64,000 nucleotides of DNA from Endomicrobium sp. (GTDB lineage: Bacteria > Elusimicrobiota > Endomicrobiia > Endomicrobiales > Endomicrobiaceae). The position numbers and the translations under genes are program-made. Where the stretch lies: assembly GCA_031260705.1 (NCBI GenBank), contig JAISLA010000017.1:43498-107497 (forward strand), in the 5' to 3' direction. A model generated the notes under the pieces. The model had not been told where the DNA came from and searched no databases. It saw only the letters and a program-made list of their open reading frames with translations. Below are positions 50,330 to 60,769 of the stretch, piece by piece. The stretch's first letter is position 1. The number at the start of each line of letters is the position of its first letter.

Positions 50330-51889
50330 TTACTCGCCGGCATATTTTATGCCGAGTATCTCTAACTCTTTTTCATTTAAATCTATGCCCCTAAGCATAA
50401 GTCTATTGCCTCTTAAGCTGTCAATAGCATTGATTCCCATTCCGCCGAGCAGTTCCTGAATTTCGTGATTCCATGCAGACACCAAATTTACAAGTCTTCT
50501 GTACATAATGTCCGGATTGAGCCTCTTTACAAGTTCAGGCTCTTGCGTAGCTATTCCCCAGTTGCATTTTCCCGTAGAACAAGAGCGGCATAAATGACAA
50601 CCCAAAGCTATAACAGCAGCCGAACCTATATAAACGGCATCCGCGCCTAAAGCAACAGCTTTCACTATATCGGCGCTGTTTCTGATACTCCCCGCAATAA
50701 TAAGAGAAACTTCGTTTCTTATTTCCTCTTCTCTCAGTCTTTGATCTATTGCCGCCAAAGCAAGTTCAATCGGAATACCCACATTATCTCTCACTCTTGT
50801 AGGAGCTGCACCGGTTCCGCCACGAAAACCGTCAATTACAATGGCATCCGCGCCAGCTCTTACTATGCCTGAAGCTATAGCAGCCGAATTATGAACCGCA
50901 GCAATTTTTACAAAAACAGGTTTTTTATAATCTGTAACTTCTTTTAACGAAAATATAAGCTGTCTCAAATCTTCTATTGAATAAATATCATGGTGAGGCG
51001 CAGGAGAAATAGCATCAGAGCCTACCGGTATCATTCTCGTAGCGGAAACATCTTCGCCGACTTTTTTGCCCGGTAAATGTCCTCCGATACCCGGCTTTGC
51101 TCCCTGTCCTATTTTAATTTCAATTGCAGCTCCGGCGTTTAAATACTCTTTATGAACGCCGAATCTTCCCGAAGCTACCTGAACAATCGTATTCTTCCCG
51201 TACTTATAAAAATCTCTATTCAAACCGCCCTCACCGGTGTTATAACAAATTCCGAGTTCTGTCGCAGCTCTGGCAAGAGATTCATGGGCGTTTCTCGAAA
51301 TTGAACCGTAACTCATTGCAGAAAACATAATGGGAATGCTCAACTCAACCTGCGGAGGCACATTTGTTACAAGTTTCCCTTTAGCATCAAATTCAAGTTT
51401 CTCCGGCTTTCTGCCTATCATAACTTTTGTTTCCATAGGTTCGCGCAAAGGATCTATCGATGGATTTGTAACCTGACTTGCATTAAGCAGCATCTTATCC
51501 CAATAAATCGGAAAAGGCTTCGGATTACCCATACTTGAAAGCAAAACACCGCCTGTCTGAGATTGTTTATAAATTTCCTTCAATGCAGCGGCTGTCCAGT
51601 TTGCGTTTTCTTTGAACTCAAGAGGATACTTTTTCATCACCAAAGCCTTTGTAGGACAAAGAACAACACATCTGTGGCAGTTGACGCATTTTATATCATC
51701 AGCGCGGACAACGTTATCTTCTTCATCATACAAATGTACTTTATTGGAACATTGACGCACGCACACCTGACACTGAATACATTTCTTTTCGTCTCTTATT
51801 ACTTCAAATTCGGGACTGTTAAAATCCAAACTCATTTTTGCTCCCCTTCCAATAAAGCAATAACCGGCTCTCCGCCTTGCGGAGACCAA
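50330..51889 (-). CDS. glutamate synthase FMN/synthase domain with N-terminal 2[4Fe-4S] ferredoxin
   Basis: CIQCQVCVRQCSNKVH and CVNCHRCVVLCPT, then GEGGLNRDFYKYG, KIGQGAKPGIGGHLPGKKV, DGFRGGTGAAPTRVRDNVGIPIE. Confidence 0.93.
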   Translation of the reverse strand: MVSARRRAGYCFIGRGAKMSLDFNSPEFEVIRDEKKCIQCQVCVRQCSNKVHLYDEEDNVVRADDIKCVNCHRCVVLCPTKALVMKKYPLEFKENANWTAAALKEIYKQSQTGGVLLSSMGNPKPFPIYWDKMLLNASQVTNPSIDPLREPMETKVMIGRKPEKLEFDAKGKLVTNVPPQVELSIPIMFSAMSYGSISRNAHESLARAATELGICYNTGEGGLNRDFYKYGKNTIVQVASGRFGVHKEYLNAGAAIEIKIGQGAKPGIGGHLPGKKVGEDVSATRMIPVGSDAISPAPHHDIYSIEDLRQLIFSLKEVTDYKKPVFVKIAAVHNSAAIASGIVRAGADAIVIDGFRGGTGAAPTRVRDNVGIPIELALAAIDQRLREEEIRNEVSLIIAGSIRNSADIVKAVALGADAVYIGSAAVIALGCHLCRSCSTGKCNWGIATQEPELVKRLNPDIMYRRLVNLVSAWNHEIQELLGGMGINAIDSLRGNRLMLRGIDLNEKELEILGIKYAGE

Positions 51890-52923
51890 ATTTTATGCGG
51901 ATTATCGCATATTATCCTTATTGCGCTTTCTTCACTGGCAACATAAGTCCTGCTGCCCTTCTCTGCAGCAATCAAAGAACGAAGCTTAATTCTGTCATTT
52001 AAGGCTATCATTCCCTTTTCAAATCCTAAAATTATTGAAAAGGGTCCGTTAATCAGAGCGCTTGCATAAACCGATCTGATACTTTTTAATTCATTTTGAA
52101 CTTCTTTACTTTCTCTTTCAATATCATCCCAAAGAGGAGCCGCAACCACTTTTATCGCTTTTTCCATCGGAACATTATGTTTTCTCACAAGCATGTCAAA
52201 CAGATATGTTATTACTTCGGTGTCAGTCTGGAGAGTACATTTATATCCGTACATTTCTACAAATCTTCTGTTGGCATCGTAAGAAGATATTTCACCGTTG
52301 TGTATTACCGACCAGTCAAGCATAGTAAAAGGATGCGCTCCTCCCCACCAGCCGGGGGTATTCGTTGGGAATCTTCCGTGCGCCGTCCACATATAACCTT
52401 CATAAGTGTTAAGCATAAAAAATTTGCCGATATCTTCAGGATATCCGACGCCTTTAAACGTTCCCATATTTTTTCCACTCGAAAAAACATACGCGCCTTT
52501 GTATTCTGTATTTATCTTTATTACATATCTTGACGTAAATTCAGCTTCGTCAACAAAACCCTCTTTTACCATATAGTTTCTCGGATGGACAAAGTAGCGC
52601 CATATCAACGGTTTATTTCTAACACCCGGTACAGATTTTGTAGGAATATTTCCCGCGCTTTCAATGTCAAAATGTTTTGAAATAAAATCTTCCGTCTTCA
52701 TTTTAATGCTTAAATTGTCATAAAATATATGAAGCGCATAAAAATCTTTATACTGCGGATAAATGCCGTAAGCAGCAAAACCGCCGCCTAATCCGTTCGA
52801 ACGATCGTGCATTAAAGCGATAGATTTAATTATCTCATCACCATTAAATCTCTTGCCTTCTTTGTCTATGATGCCGCTTATGGCGCATCCCGATGGAATT
52901 CTTAATTCACCTTCTTTTAACAT
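51832..52923 (-). CDS. class II glutamine amidotransferase domain of split glutamate synthase
   Basis: Propeptide-like MLKEGELRIPSG then CAISGIIDKEG; ARFPTN-like GRFPTNTPGWWGGAHPF, VIHNGEISSY, LQTDTEVITYLFD. Confidence 0.9.
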   Translation of the reverse strand: MLKEGELRIPSGCAISGIIDKEGKRFNGDEIIKSIALMHDRSNGLGGGFAAYGIYPQYKDFYALHIFYDNLSIKMKTEDFISKHFDIESAGNIPTKSVPGVRNKPLIWRYFVHPRNYMVKEGFVDEAEFTSRYVIKINTEYKGAYVFSSGKNMGTFKGVGYPEDIGKFFMLNTYEGYMWTAHGRFPTNTPGWWGGAHPFTMLDWSVIHNGEISSYDANRRFVEMYGYKCTLQTDTEVITYLFDMLVRKHNVPMEKAIKVVAAPLWDDIERESKEVQNELKSIRSVYASALINGPFSIILGFEKGMIALNDRIKLRSLIAAEKGSRTYVASEESAIRIICDNPHKIWSPQGGEPVIALLEGEQK

Positions 52924-53544
52924 TTATTCCTCCACACAGCTAAACACCTTATTATCTATACATATGTACGTAAAAATAACTCCTCGACCATCCTAAAAAC
53001 AACATTTTTAAAAAAATTTTAGAACTTCTTAGGATTTTTCAATAAACTATGCTAAAGGTGTACATAAAATGTTAAAAAATGTCAAGCGTATTCCACTTCA
53101 TTTTCGAGGTTTTTCCGAGGATCTCTCTAAAAGATTTTTACAAAAAATATGACTTTTTTATTCTCGTTTTCTCATCTAAAATATTCTCAATTTATATACA
53201 TTTTAATCCACTTTTATCTTAATTTAAGCAGGCGTCAAAATCTATTATTTTGGTTGCTTATAGGCGGAATATTTGTTGGCACTTTGATTTAATATTGTGT
53301 ACTTTTACAGATTTAGACAGAACCTTAAATCATATTTAAAACAATTTTATTGTCGTGCCCCAAAACATGGATATGGCGGTATTTTTTACAAGCAGTTTTC
53401 TTTTAATGTGGAGGAAAAGTCTCTCCTCTATTATTGACTGGGAACGCAATTAAGCTTACGGGCATTCTTTCAATACAGCGAAAAAACCTTTTTCTGTCAT
53501 AATCAACCGGTACAATATTATTCTGAAACAATTTTTTCGTGACG

Positions 53545-53592
53545 AAAAGACCGTTCTTCTGTCATGTTGAGGGGACTTTGTCCCCAAAAGAT
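53545..53592 (-). repeat. dispersed repeat family copy D
   Basis: Reverse complement ATCTTTTGGGGACAAAGTCCCCTCAACATGACAGAAGAACGGTCTTTT. Confidence 0.65.
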
Positions 53593-53730
53593 TTAATCTC
53601 TTTTTCTTTTGTTCAAAAACCTGCAGCTCCTAATGATCTAAGCTGGACTTTTCTAAATGGCAGATGATGCTATAAAAGAATCTTTCTTTAGTGTTGTTCT
53701 AAAACTCCTAAAGGACTAAGTAATAATGCG

Positions 53731-55167
53731 CTATTTTCTAAACATTTCTCTTATTATTCCTATTGCTTCTTCTTTTGTAATCCCGGGATTTTCAAACTGC
53801 GTTTCCTCTATCTTATTCTTTGCTTTCTGTATCCATTTGCCCGGAAGTCTATTAAATATACTCATCATTTCTCTTCCCGTCAGCAATTCCGGTTTTGGAT
53901 ACAGCATATTTTTTAATTTTAAATCTTCAATTCTTTCTTTAAGTTTAACAAGCTTTGCGTCGTTGTTGTCTTTGCCGTAATCTGCTCTTGAAATTTCCAT
54001 TATTAAATCAAGTTCGCTGCCGCAGCTTTTGACAAATCTGCGCACTGCGCCGTCTGTCCAGTCGTCTGAATACATTTTAGGGTACATGTGATTTTTTATA
54101 ACCGATACGGTTTTTTGTATAAATTCTTTTGAGTATTTAAGTCTCTTTAAAACAGCTTCGGCTTCTTTAGCGCCTTCAGCGTCATGTTCATAAAAACAAA
54201 TTCTGCCGCCGTCCTTTTTACACGTTGTATATTTTCCCGTATCGTGCAGTAAAGCCGACATTCTTAAAATGATATCGTTTTTTGTTCTGTCTAAAACTTT
54301 AAGAGTATGCGTAAATACGTCATCAATATGATATTTTTCAGGCTGCTCTAAATTCTTTAACCTTGCAACTTCAGGCAGGATTTTAACTGAAAGATTGATT
54401 TCGTCCATTATCTTAAACGCTTTTGACGGGATCTTTTCCATTAAAATTTTGTTTATTTCGTCTCTTATGCGTTCGGGCGAAACAATTTCAATGCGAGGCG
54501 ACGAAACTTTCATCGCATTATAAGTTTCAGTTTCAATCCTAAAACCAAGCTGTACACTCTGGCGCACAGCACGCAAGATTCTTAAAGGATCCTGTTTAAA
54601 TATCATTTCGATATTTGAGGGATCGGTTACTCTTATGATTTTGTTTTTGATGTCGACGACGCCTTGTGAAGTAAAATCCAGAATTTTCATATCGCTGAGT
54701 CTCAAAAACAAAGCATTTATTGTAAAATCCCGTCTTAAAGCATCTTGTTCTAAAGAAGCGATCTGCGTATCCGGGTTTCTGGAATCCGCATTATAATATT
54801 CTTTTCTCGGCATTACAAATTCTACTTCTTCGCTATCCATAAGCAGTTTGGACGTTCCAAATTTTTCAAAAACAACAGGTTCGTCAAGCTTATATTTTTT
54901 TACCAGAATTTTAGAAAAATTTATTCCGGATAACTGTATGAATACATCGCTTCCTCTGCCGCAGACCATAATGTCTAAATCTTTAGGTTCTCTTTTGATA
55001 AACAAATCTCTTACAAAACCGCCGACAATATAGACATCAAAATTGTTTTCTTCCGCGGTAATAGAAATTTTATCAATTATTGATTTATATCTTTGAGGTA
55101 TAACTATGTTTTCCATATCCACTGACATTATAACATAAAGCGGCAAGATAAAAATCTGCGATGTCAA
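53731..55167 (-). CDS. cca: CCA tRNA nucleotidyltransferase / poly(A) polymerase family with HD domain
   Basis: VYIVGGFVRDLFIKREPKDLDIMV, RRDFTINALFLRL, ALLHDTGKY. Confidence 0.94.
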   Translation of the reverse strand: MTSQIFILPLYVIMSVDMENIVIPQRYKSIIDKISITAEENNFDVYIVGGFVRDLFIKREPKDLDIMVCGRGSDVFIQLSGINFSKILVKKYKLDEPVVFEKFGTSKLLMDSEEVEFVMPRKEYYNADSRNPDTQIASLEQDALRRDFTINALFLRLSDMKILDFTSQGVVDIKNKIIRVTDPSNIEMIFKQDPLRILRAVRQSVQLGFRIETETYNAMKVSSPRIEIVSPERIRDEINKILMEKIPSKAFKIMDEINLSVKILPEVARLKNLEQPEKYHIDDVFTHTLKVLDRTKNDIILRMSALLHDTGKYTTCKKDGGRICFYEHDAEGAKEAEAVLKRLKYSKEFIQKTVSVIKNHMYPKMYSDDWTDGAVRRFVKSCGSELDLIMEISRADYGKDNNDAKLVKLKERIEDLKLKNMLYPKPELLTGREMMSIFNRLPGKWIQKAKNKIEETQFENPGITKEEAIGIIREMFRK

Positions 55168-56014
55168 ATAGCTGTCTTAATTTCTTTTTCCGACGCACCG
55201 ACAGGATATGAAATTATTATATCTTCCATATTATCAGCGGAATCTTTGAGCGGAACTGGATATCCTATGAAACTCGATATAAGCTTCCGGAGTTTCTCCG
55301 TTTTTATTTTAGTCGTATATTCAACTTCTATTCTGCCGCTGTCTAAAGAATCTTACGGTTCCATCGGCAGATAAAAATAAATCACGGCATATAAAACCAG
55401 TTATACGGAGAGTTTTTGCTCTTCTGTCATAACTAAACTCAAAACTTGCATCAGAGTAAACAAGCCCCGTTTTAAATTCAAAAGAGACATTGCCTGTGAA
55501 ACGGTTATTGCGGTAATCAAACAAGCTCGACTTCAGAACAATCTTATTTAATTCAATGTTCCCCAAATCCAGTTTTAACCTTACGCTTCCATTTTCAATT
55601 GCAATGGAACGCATTTCCATATTTCTTATAAACTTGTATTTTGCATATTTCTCGGAAAAATTCTTTTTTATATTATCATATAATTCAATATAACATTATA
55701 TGAATATCGTTTAAAATAAGATCCGCTTTAAGCAGTTTCAATATAGATACCCTTGCAGAAATATGGTTTACGGACACAAACACTCCGCACCTAAAACCGT
55801 TTTTATCTGACAATTCAAAACCTTTCATTGTAAATCTGCCAAAAGGAGAAAATGAAGTTTTTGACAGGCATATTTCTCTTTCTGTTAAGGCGCCGGCAAG
55901 AGATTTTATCTATTTTGAAAACTTTACGCTGTTAAAACAGATAGTAAAAACTGCAAAATATATTGTGATAAAAGACAGTATTACAATTGATAATATTACA
56001 AATATTCTTTTCAT
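55164..56014 (-). pseudogene. AsmA-like/envelope protein, stop codon and frameshifts
   Basis: Manual translation: MKRIFVILSIVILSFITIYFAVFTICFNSVKFSK*IKSLAGALTEREICLSKTSFSPFGRFTMKGFELSDKNGFRCGVFVSVNHISARVSILKLLKADLILNDIHI, continuing in ORF 55321-55620 and ending ...GRIEVEYTTKIKTEKLRKLISSFIGYPVPLKDSADN...KTAI*. Confidence 0.65.
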
Positions 56015-56108
56015 TTACTCAGAGTACGCCCTTTTTTCAAAATGAAACCGGCAAAATTCTACTATTTACCTTTATTGAATTCAAGAACTTATAAATAAAG
56101 AAGAGACT

Positions 56109-56158
56109 GGATGTTTCGGGGACAGAACACTCTTAACTTGGTAGACAAAAGACAACAT
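56109..56158 (+). repeat. dispersed repeat family copy B
   Basis: GGATGTTTCGGGGACAGAACACTCTTAACTTGGTAGACAAAAGACAACAT. Confidence 0.65.
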
Positions 56159-56214
56159 ATCGTTTTTTCTTGTCAAAAAAATTTCCATTACATTATTTTG
56201 TATAATCTATATTT

Positions 56215-56682
56215 ATGATAATAGACAACTCAAAAAATATTGGTCTTTACTCATATATCGGAGATGCCATTGGGGAGGCTTTGCGTTTTATAAAGCCAAA
56301 CATCTCCTGCTCGTCAAAAGAACAAAGATATGAAATAAACAGCAGTATGTATGCGGTTGTTGAAACCTCAAAGCCTAAAGAATTATCAGAATGGAAACTT
56401 GAGATATACAGAAAATATATAGATGTGCAGTACGTCATCGACGGACGGGTATGACATAATAGGTGGACAAGTTTGTCGAACTGTAAAGAAATTTATAAAA
56501 ATTATGATGAATCAAAAGACATAGCTTTTTTCAATGATAAATCGGATTTTGACATTGTCTTAAAGCGTGGAAATTTTGCGGTATTTTTTCCGCAGGACGC
56601 ACATAGCCCGCTGCGCATAAAAAACCCGGTAAAAAAATGTATAGTTAAAGTTGGGTTTGATACATTCTGTAGTAAAAAATGA
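56215..56682 (+). pseudogene. YhcH/YjgK/YiaL family (EbgC-like) protein, frameshifted
   Basis: ...EIYRKYIDVQYVIDGRV*(frame 1) then SNCKEIYKNYDESKDIAFFNDKSDFDIVLKRGNFAVFFPQDAHSPLRIKNPVKKCIVKV (frame 2). Confidence 0.75.
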
Positions 56683-57688
56683 GAAAATATCTATTTATTA
56701 TTACAGTTGTTTTTTTCCTGCCTCTTTCAATTCTATGTACCGCATTTTCAAATAATTTGACTGGAATTACTACTAGTGTTGGTTTTCTTGAATTGGGTGC
56801 CGGGGCAAAAGAATTAGGTATGGGAAATGCCGTCACTTCTATCGCGGGGCATTGCGCAAGTATGATTTACTGGAATCCGGCGGTAATAGCCGCGCATTGA
56901 GAAGAAAAGAAGTTTCTCTTATGCACTCATATTATCAGCTTGGAGAAGTTTTCTTACGACTGTGCAGCATTTGTAATTCCTAGCAGATATGGAGTGTTTG
57001 GCAAAGCTTTTCAGTATTTCTCACGCGGAAAACAGGAACTCCTCATCAGTTTTTTTTAATTGCGATTCGGCAATTTATTTGTCTTACGGCAAATATTACA
57101 GATTCAATGACTTAAACAAGTTTAATTATGGATTAAATCTGAAATATATTTATTCAAAAATTGACAATTCGTTGCGACAGCTACTTGCGGCACATTTATA
57201 TATTCCATTGAAAACGATGTTATGTAGTTTGGTTTTGTTATGCAGAATTTTGGAGTGAAAAGTAAAAAAGAGTGTTTGCTGCCTCTCAATTTTAAATTAG
57301 GCGCTTCAAGATATTTGCTTGATTCTTTTTTGATTTCAGCGGAATCCGGTGTTGTTTCCTTACAATAATAAAATATTTCCCACTGTAGGCGGGCAGTATA
57401 TGATTGGCATAAACAATGAAATTTCAATTATACTACGCACAGGATACAACAGACAGGAAACTAATTCGGCATTTTTTTCAGGGTTTAATGCGGGATTTTG
57501 GTGTAAAATACCGCAATATTATGATTGATTATTCTTTTTCGCCATATGGCAGACTTGGAATTGCGCACAAAGTGTCTATCGGTATAAAATTTGGAAAAAA
57601 CTATGCCGATAATGTCAATGCAAAAATGCGCGAGCAAACCCGGAAAAATTTGTCCAAATTTAGAAATATAGTGCAGGAGGAGAAATGA
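56679..57688 (+). pseudogene. PorV/PorQ-type outer-membrane protein, multiply frameshifted
   Basis: GITTSVGFLELGAGAKELGMGNAVTSIAGHCASMIYWNPA at N-terminus; IDYSFSPYGRLGIAHKVSIGIKFGK at C-terminus; several frames between. Confidence 0.75.
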
Positions 57689-58239
57689 TCATAGGCTTGA
57701 CGGGAGCTTGCTGCTCTGGTAAAGACACAATTGCAGAGTATATTTCTAAAAAGCACGGTTATAAGCATTATTCGCTGTCGGACATTTTAAGAGAAATAAT
57801 GAAAGAAAAAGGCATTGAACTTACGAGAGAAAATCTGGCAGCGTTTGGAACTGAATTAAGAGAGGAAAACGGGAACGGAATTCTTGCAAAAAAGGCTCTA
57901 GAAAAAATTGATTTAAACGGCAGATTCTGTATAACTTCCATAAGACATACCGGTGAGGTTGAAAAACTAAGAGAAAGAAAAGATTTTATTTTAGTAAACA
58001 TCACTGCCCCGCAAAACATACGTTTTGAAAGAATGCGGAATAGAAAAAGAGCTGGGGACCCACAGACTTTTGAAAAATTTACTGAACTTGAAGAAAAAGA
58101 ATCTCAAACCAAAGGTCATGGTCAACAGCTGAAAAAGACAGCAGCTATGGCTAACATTAATTTTATCAACTATTCAAACGATATGGCGAGTCTAGAAATT
58201 ACAGTTGAAAAACTGTTAAAAGATATTGAAAACAAATGA
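57685..58239 (+). CDS. P-loop nucleotide kinase (dephospho-CoA/dNMP kinase-like)
   Basis: MIIGLTGACCSGKDTIAEYISKKHGYKHYSLSDILRE Walker A and kinase fold. Confidence 0.8.
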   Translation: MIIGLTGACCSGKDTIAEYISKKHGYKHYSLSDILREIMKEKGIELTRENLAAFGTELREENGNGILAKKALEKIDLNGRFCITSIRHTGEVEKLRERKDFILVNITAPQNIRFERMRNRKRAGDPQTFEKFTELEEKESQTKGHGQQLKKTAAMANINFINYSNDMASLEITVEKLLKDIENK

Positions 58240-58342
58240 TAATATATGATTTGTTGCGTCATCGGCGGCAGATATTTTTCTATAAAAGGGTCTTTCTTAT
58301 TTGTCTTAAGATTTAAAGGCTTTCTTATTTTGTATTCAACAG

Positions 58343-58621
58343 GTGGACAATAAAATGAGTATTTTTGAAGCTTTAATGATGATTTTTTTCGGAGCTGCAT
58401 GGCCGTTTTCAATATATAAGTCGTACAAGTCGAAAAGTAATGATGGCAAAAGTTTGTGGTTTTTACTGATTGCTTTGTCCGGTTATATGTTTGGTATAAT
58501 TCACAAAATACTCTACAATTACGACAACATTACTTTTCTGTATATTTTTAATTTTATTATGATTTTTGTAGATTCCTGCCTGTATTTAAGAAATCGCTTG
58601 ATTTCGAATAGAAAGTCTTAA
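58343..58621 (+). CDS. small membrane protein, PQ-loop-like
   Basis: AAWPFSIYKSYKSKSNDGKSLWFLLIALSGYMFGIIHKI; three predicted TM segments. Confidence 0.55.
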   Translation: MDNKMSIFEALMMIFFGAAWPFSIYKSYKSKSNDGKSLWFLLIALSGYMFGIIHKILYNYDNITFLYIFNFIMIFVDSCLYLRNRLISNRKS

Positions 58622-58689
58622 TGAATAAAACTTTTATAATAAAAAATACAGCAACTCTTTTCATTACCTTTTGAAGCAGTGCTATGCCG

Positions 58690-59664
58690 TCAATTACGTT
58701 TAGCATTTAACTTTGCGTACGCCTTTTTCTTTCCCCACCGCGCAGCATATAATATTGCCTCTATCATTGCGCTTGCATCTGCTTCATTTTTACCTGCAAT
58801 ATCAAACGCCGTTCCATGACCGGGAGATGTTCTCACAAAAGGAAGTCCTACAGTGACATTCACTATTTTTGCAGCATTTATACATTTCAGAGCTATCATT
58901 ATCTGATCGTGGTACATAGCGCATATTAAATCGTACTGTCCATTTTTTGTTTTCAGCCAAGCAGAATCTGCAGGCAGAGGTTTTGTTATGTCAATTTCTG
59001 ATTTTTTTAATATTTTGTACGCTGGTAATATAAACTTTTTTTCTTCAAAACCTAAAATTGAATTATCACCGGCATGCGGATTCAAACCGCATAAGACAAC
59101 TTTTATGTTTTTTTTGCCTGCTTTTCTTAAGAAATTTACACTCAAATTTACGGTTTCAACTATAGTTTTTGTTTTTATATTTTCAGAGATTTTTGAAACG
59201 GGAATATGCCTTGTAACTATAACGCCGTGTATACTGCCACAAGTCATCATCATCGCAACTTTTTTACTTTTGGTAAGAGAGGCAAGCAGTTCTGTGTGTC
59301 CCGGATATTTTACCCCCGCCATTTTTAACGATTCTTTTGAAACCGGAGCTGTGACAAGCGACAGAGATTTGCCATCCGTACAATATTTTACGGCTTTATA
59401 AATTGCAGATACTGCTATTATTCCTGCCTTTTTTGATGGAACTCCCATTTTTACGGAATCTCCGATATTTGAAGATTCTACAAACTCAAAAGGCATTCTA
59501 TTTTTAAGATATTTAAATAGGCTTTGTTTCAGACTTTGTTTATCGCCAAATATAACAGGACTACAAACTCTTTTTACCGCTGAAGAACTTATAGCCCTGC
59601 AGACTACTTCGCAACCTACACCCGCGGGATCGCCTAAAGTAATCGCCAAACGGGGTTTAGTCAT
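58690..59664 (-). CDS. pdxA: 4-hydroxythreonine-4-phosphate dehydrogenase
   Basis: ITLGDPAGVGCEV, YPGHTELLA, CGLNPHAGDNSILGFEE, YHDQIMIALK, VRTSPGHGTAFDIAG. Confidence 0.95.
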   Translation of the reverse strand: MTKPRLAITLGDPAGVGCEVVCRAISSSAVKRVCSPVIFGDKQSLKQSLFKYLKNRMPFEFVESSNIGDSVKMGVPSKKAGIIAVSAIYKAVKYCTDGKSLSLVTAPVSKESLKMAGVKYPGHTELLASLTKSKKVAMMMTCGSIHGVIVTRHIPVSKISENIKTKTIVETVNLSVNFLRKAGKKNIKVVLCGLNPHAGDNSILGFEEKKFILPAYKILKKSEIDITKPLPADSAWLKTKNGQYDLICAMYHDQIMIALKCINAAKIVNVTVGLPFVRTSPGHGTAFDIAGKNEADASAMIEAILYAARWGKKKAYAKLNAKRN

Positions 59665-59672
59665 TATTTATT

Positions 59673-60710
59673 TTACCAGATTTTGTTTATTTTAATATTC
59701 GATTTTGCCTTCAAAGTGTTTATGTAATGAGTATAAGCTTGCGCACTATTGAATTGCAATAATCTACTATTTATATAATCTTTGACCTTATTGTCAAAAA
59801 CTATCTTTCTGTTTGGAAGTTTTTCTTCAACTTTTATGAAATAATATCCTATATCTGTTTTTATAGGCTCTTTTGTGTAATCGCCGACTTTCATGGAAAA
59901 AATAGCCTTTTCTAAAACCAGAGGCAAATCGCCTTTCGTAACTACTCCAAAATCGCCACTTTGGGACCTAGAAATAATATCTTCGGAATATTTTCTCGCA
60001 ATCTCTGCAAAAGATTTTATTTGAAGTTCTTTTTTTACGGTTTCAACTTTCGTCTGTACTTTTTTTACTTCAGCATCCGCTACACTTTTAGGATTTTTAA
60101 TGAATATTTGTTTAATTCTCACATTTTCGCTGAACATTTTTTTCAGTTCGGCGGCAACACTTGCAACTACCCCATCGTTATCAGGTGAAAGTCCCATATT
60201 CCCGCTTTCTATTTTTATAATAACCTTATCGTAAAAACTTTTCGTTTCAGCTTCCGTAATCTCTTTTACGTCGGCACTCAATGCCTTATTAAGAAGTTTC
60301 ATAATCCTAAGAAGTTCGCTAACCTTTTTTTCTAAATCTTTGGGCGGAAGATTTTGTTTACCGAGTTCTTCATCAACTGCATAATTCTTTTTCATATCTT
60401 TAATATATTCTAAAACTTCTTTTCTTGAAACTAAAATTCTTTGTTTTTTTGCTTCACTTTTCAAAAGGATGTCTTCAATTTGTCCTTCTAAAACATAGTT
60501 TTTTAACTCATTTATCTTTTGTTCTGACAGCTGTTCCGATGCAAACATGGCATATCTAAAATCATTGAAAATTTTGTTAAATTCCGATTCAAAGATAGGC
60601 TTGCCGTTTACTATAGCAAAAGTTTGATCTACTTTTTTAGGTGCTGCAAAAATATTCCCCGACCCCGCCATAAAAAATACTATCACCAACACTGAAAAAA
60701 ATTTCTTCAT
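59673..60710 (-). CDS. SurA/PpiC-type peptidyl-prolyl cis-trans isomerase
   Basis: Signal peptide, FAIVNGKPIFESEFNKIF, SFAEIARKYSEDIISRSQSGDFGVVTKGDLPLVLEKAIFSMKVGDYTKEPIKTDIGYYFIKVEE. Confidence 0.88.
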   Translation of the reverse strand: MKKFFSVLVIVFFMAGSGNIFAAPKKVDQTFAIVNGKPIFESEFNKIFNDFRYAMFASEQLSEQKINELKNYVLEGQIEDILLKSEAKKQRILVSRKEVLEYIKDMKKNYAVDEELGKQNLPPKDLEKKVSELLRIMKLLNKALSADVKEITEAETKSFYDKVIIKIESGNMGLSPDNDGVVASVAAELKKMFSENVRIKQIFIKNPKSVADAEVKKVQTKVETVKKELQIKSFAEIARKYSEDIISRSQSGDFGVVTKGDLPLVLEKAIFSMKVGDYTKEPIKTDIGYYFIKVEEKLPNRKIVFDNKVKDYINSRLLQFNSAQAYTHYINTLKAKSNIKINKIW

Positions 60711-60769
60711 CTTTACTCCTATATTTTAATTGCTATTTATTATCATTTACTACTACTATGAATTTTTTA

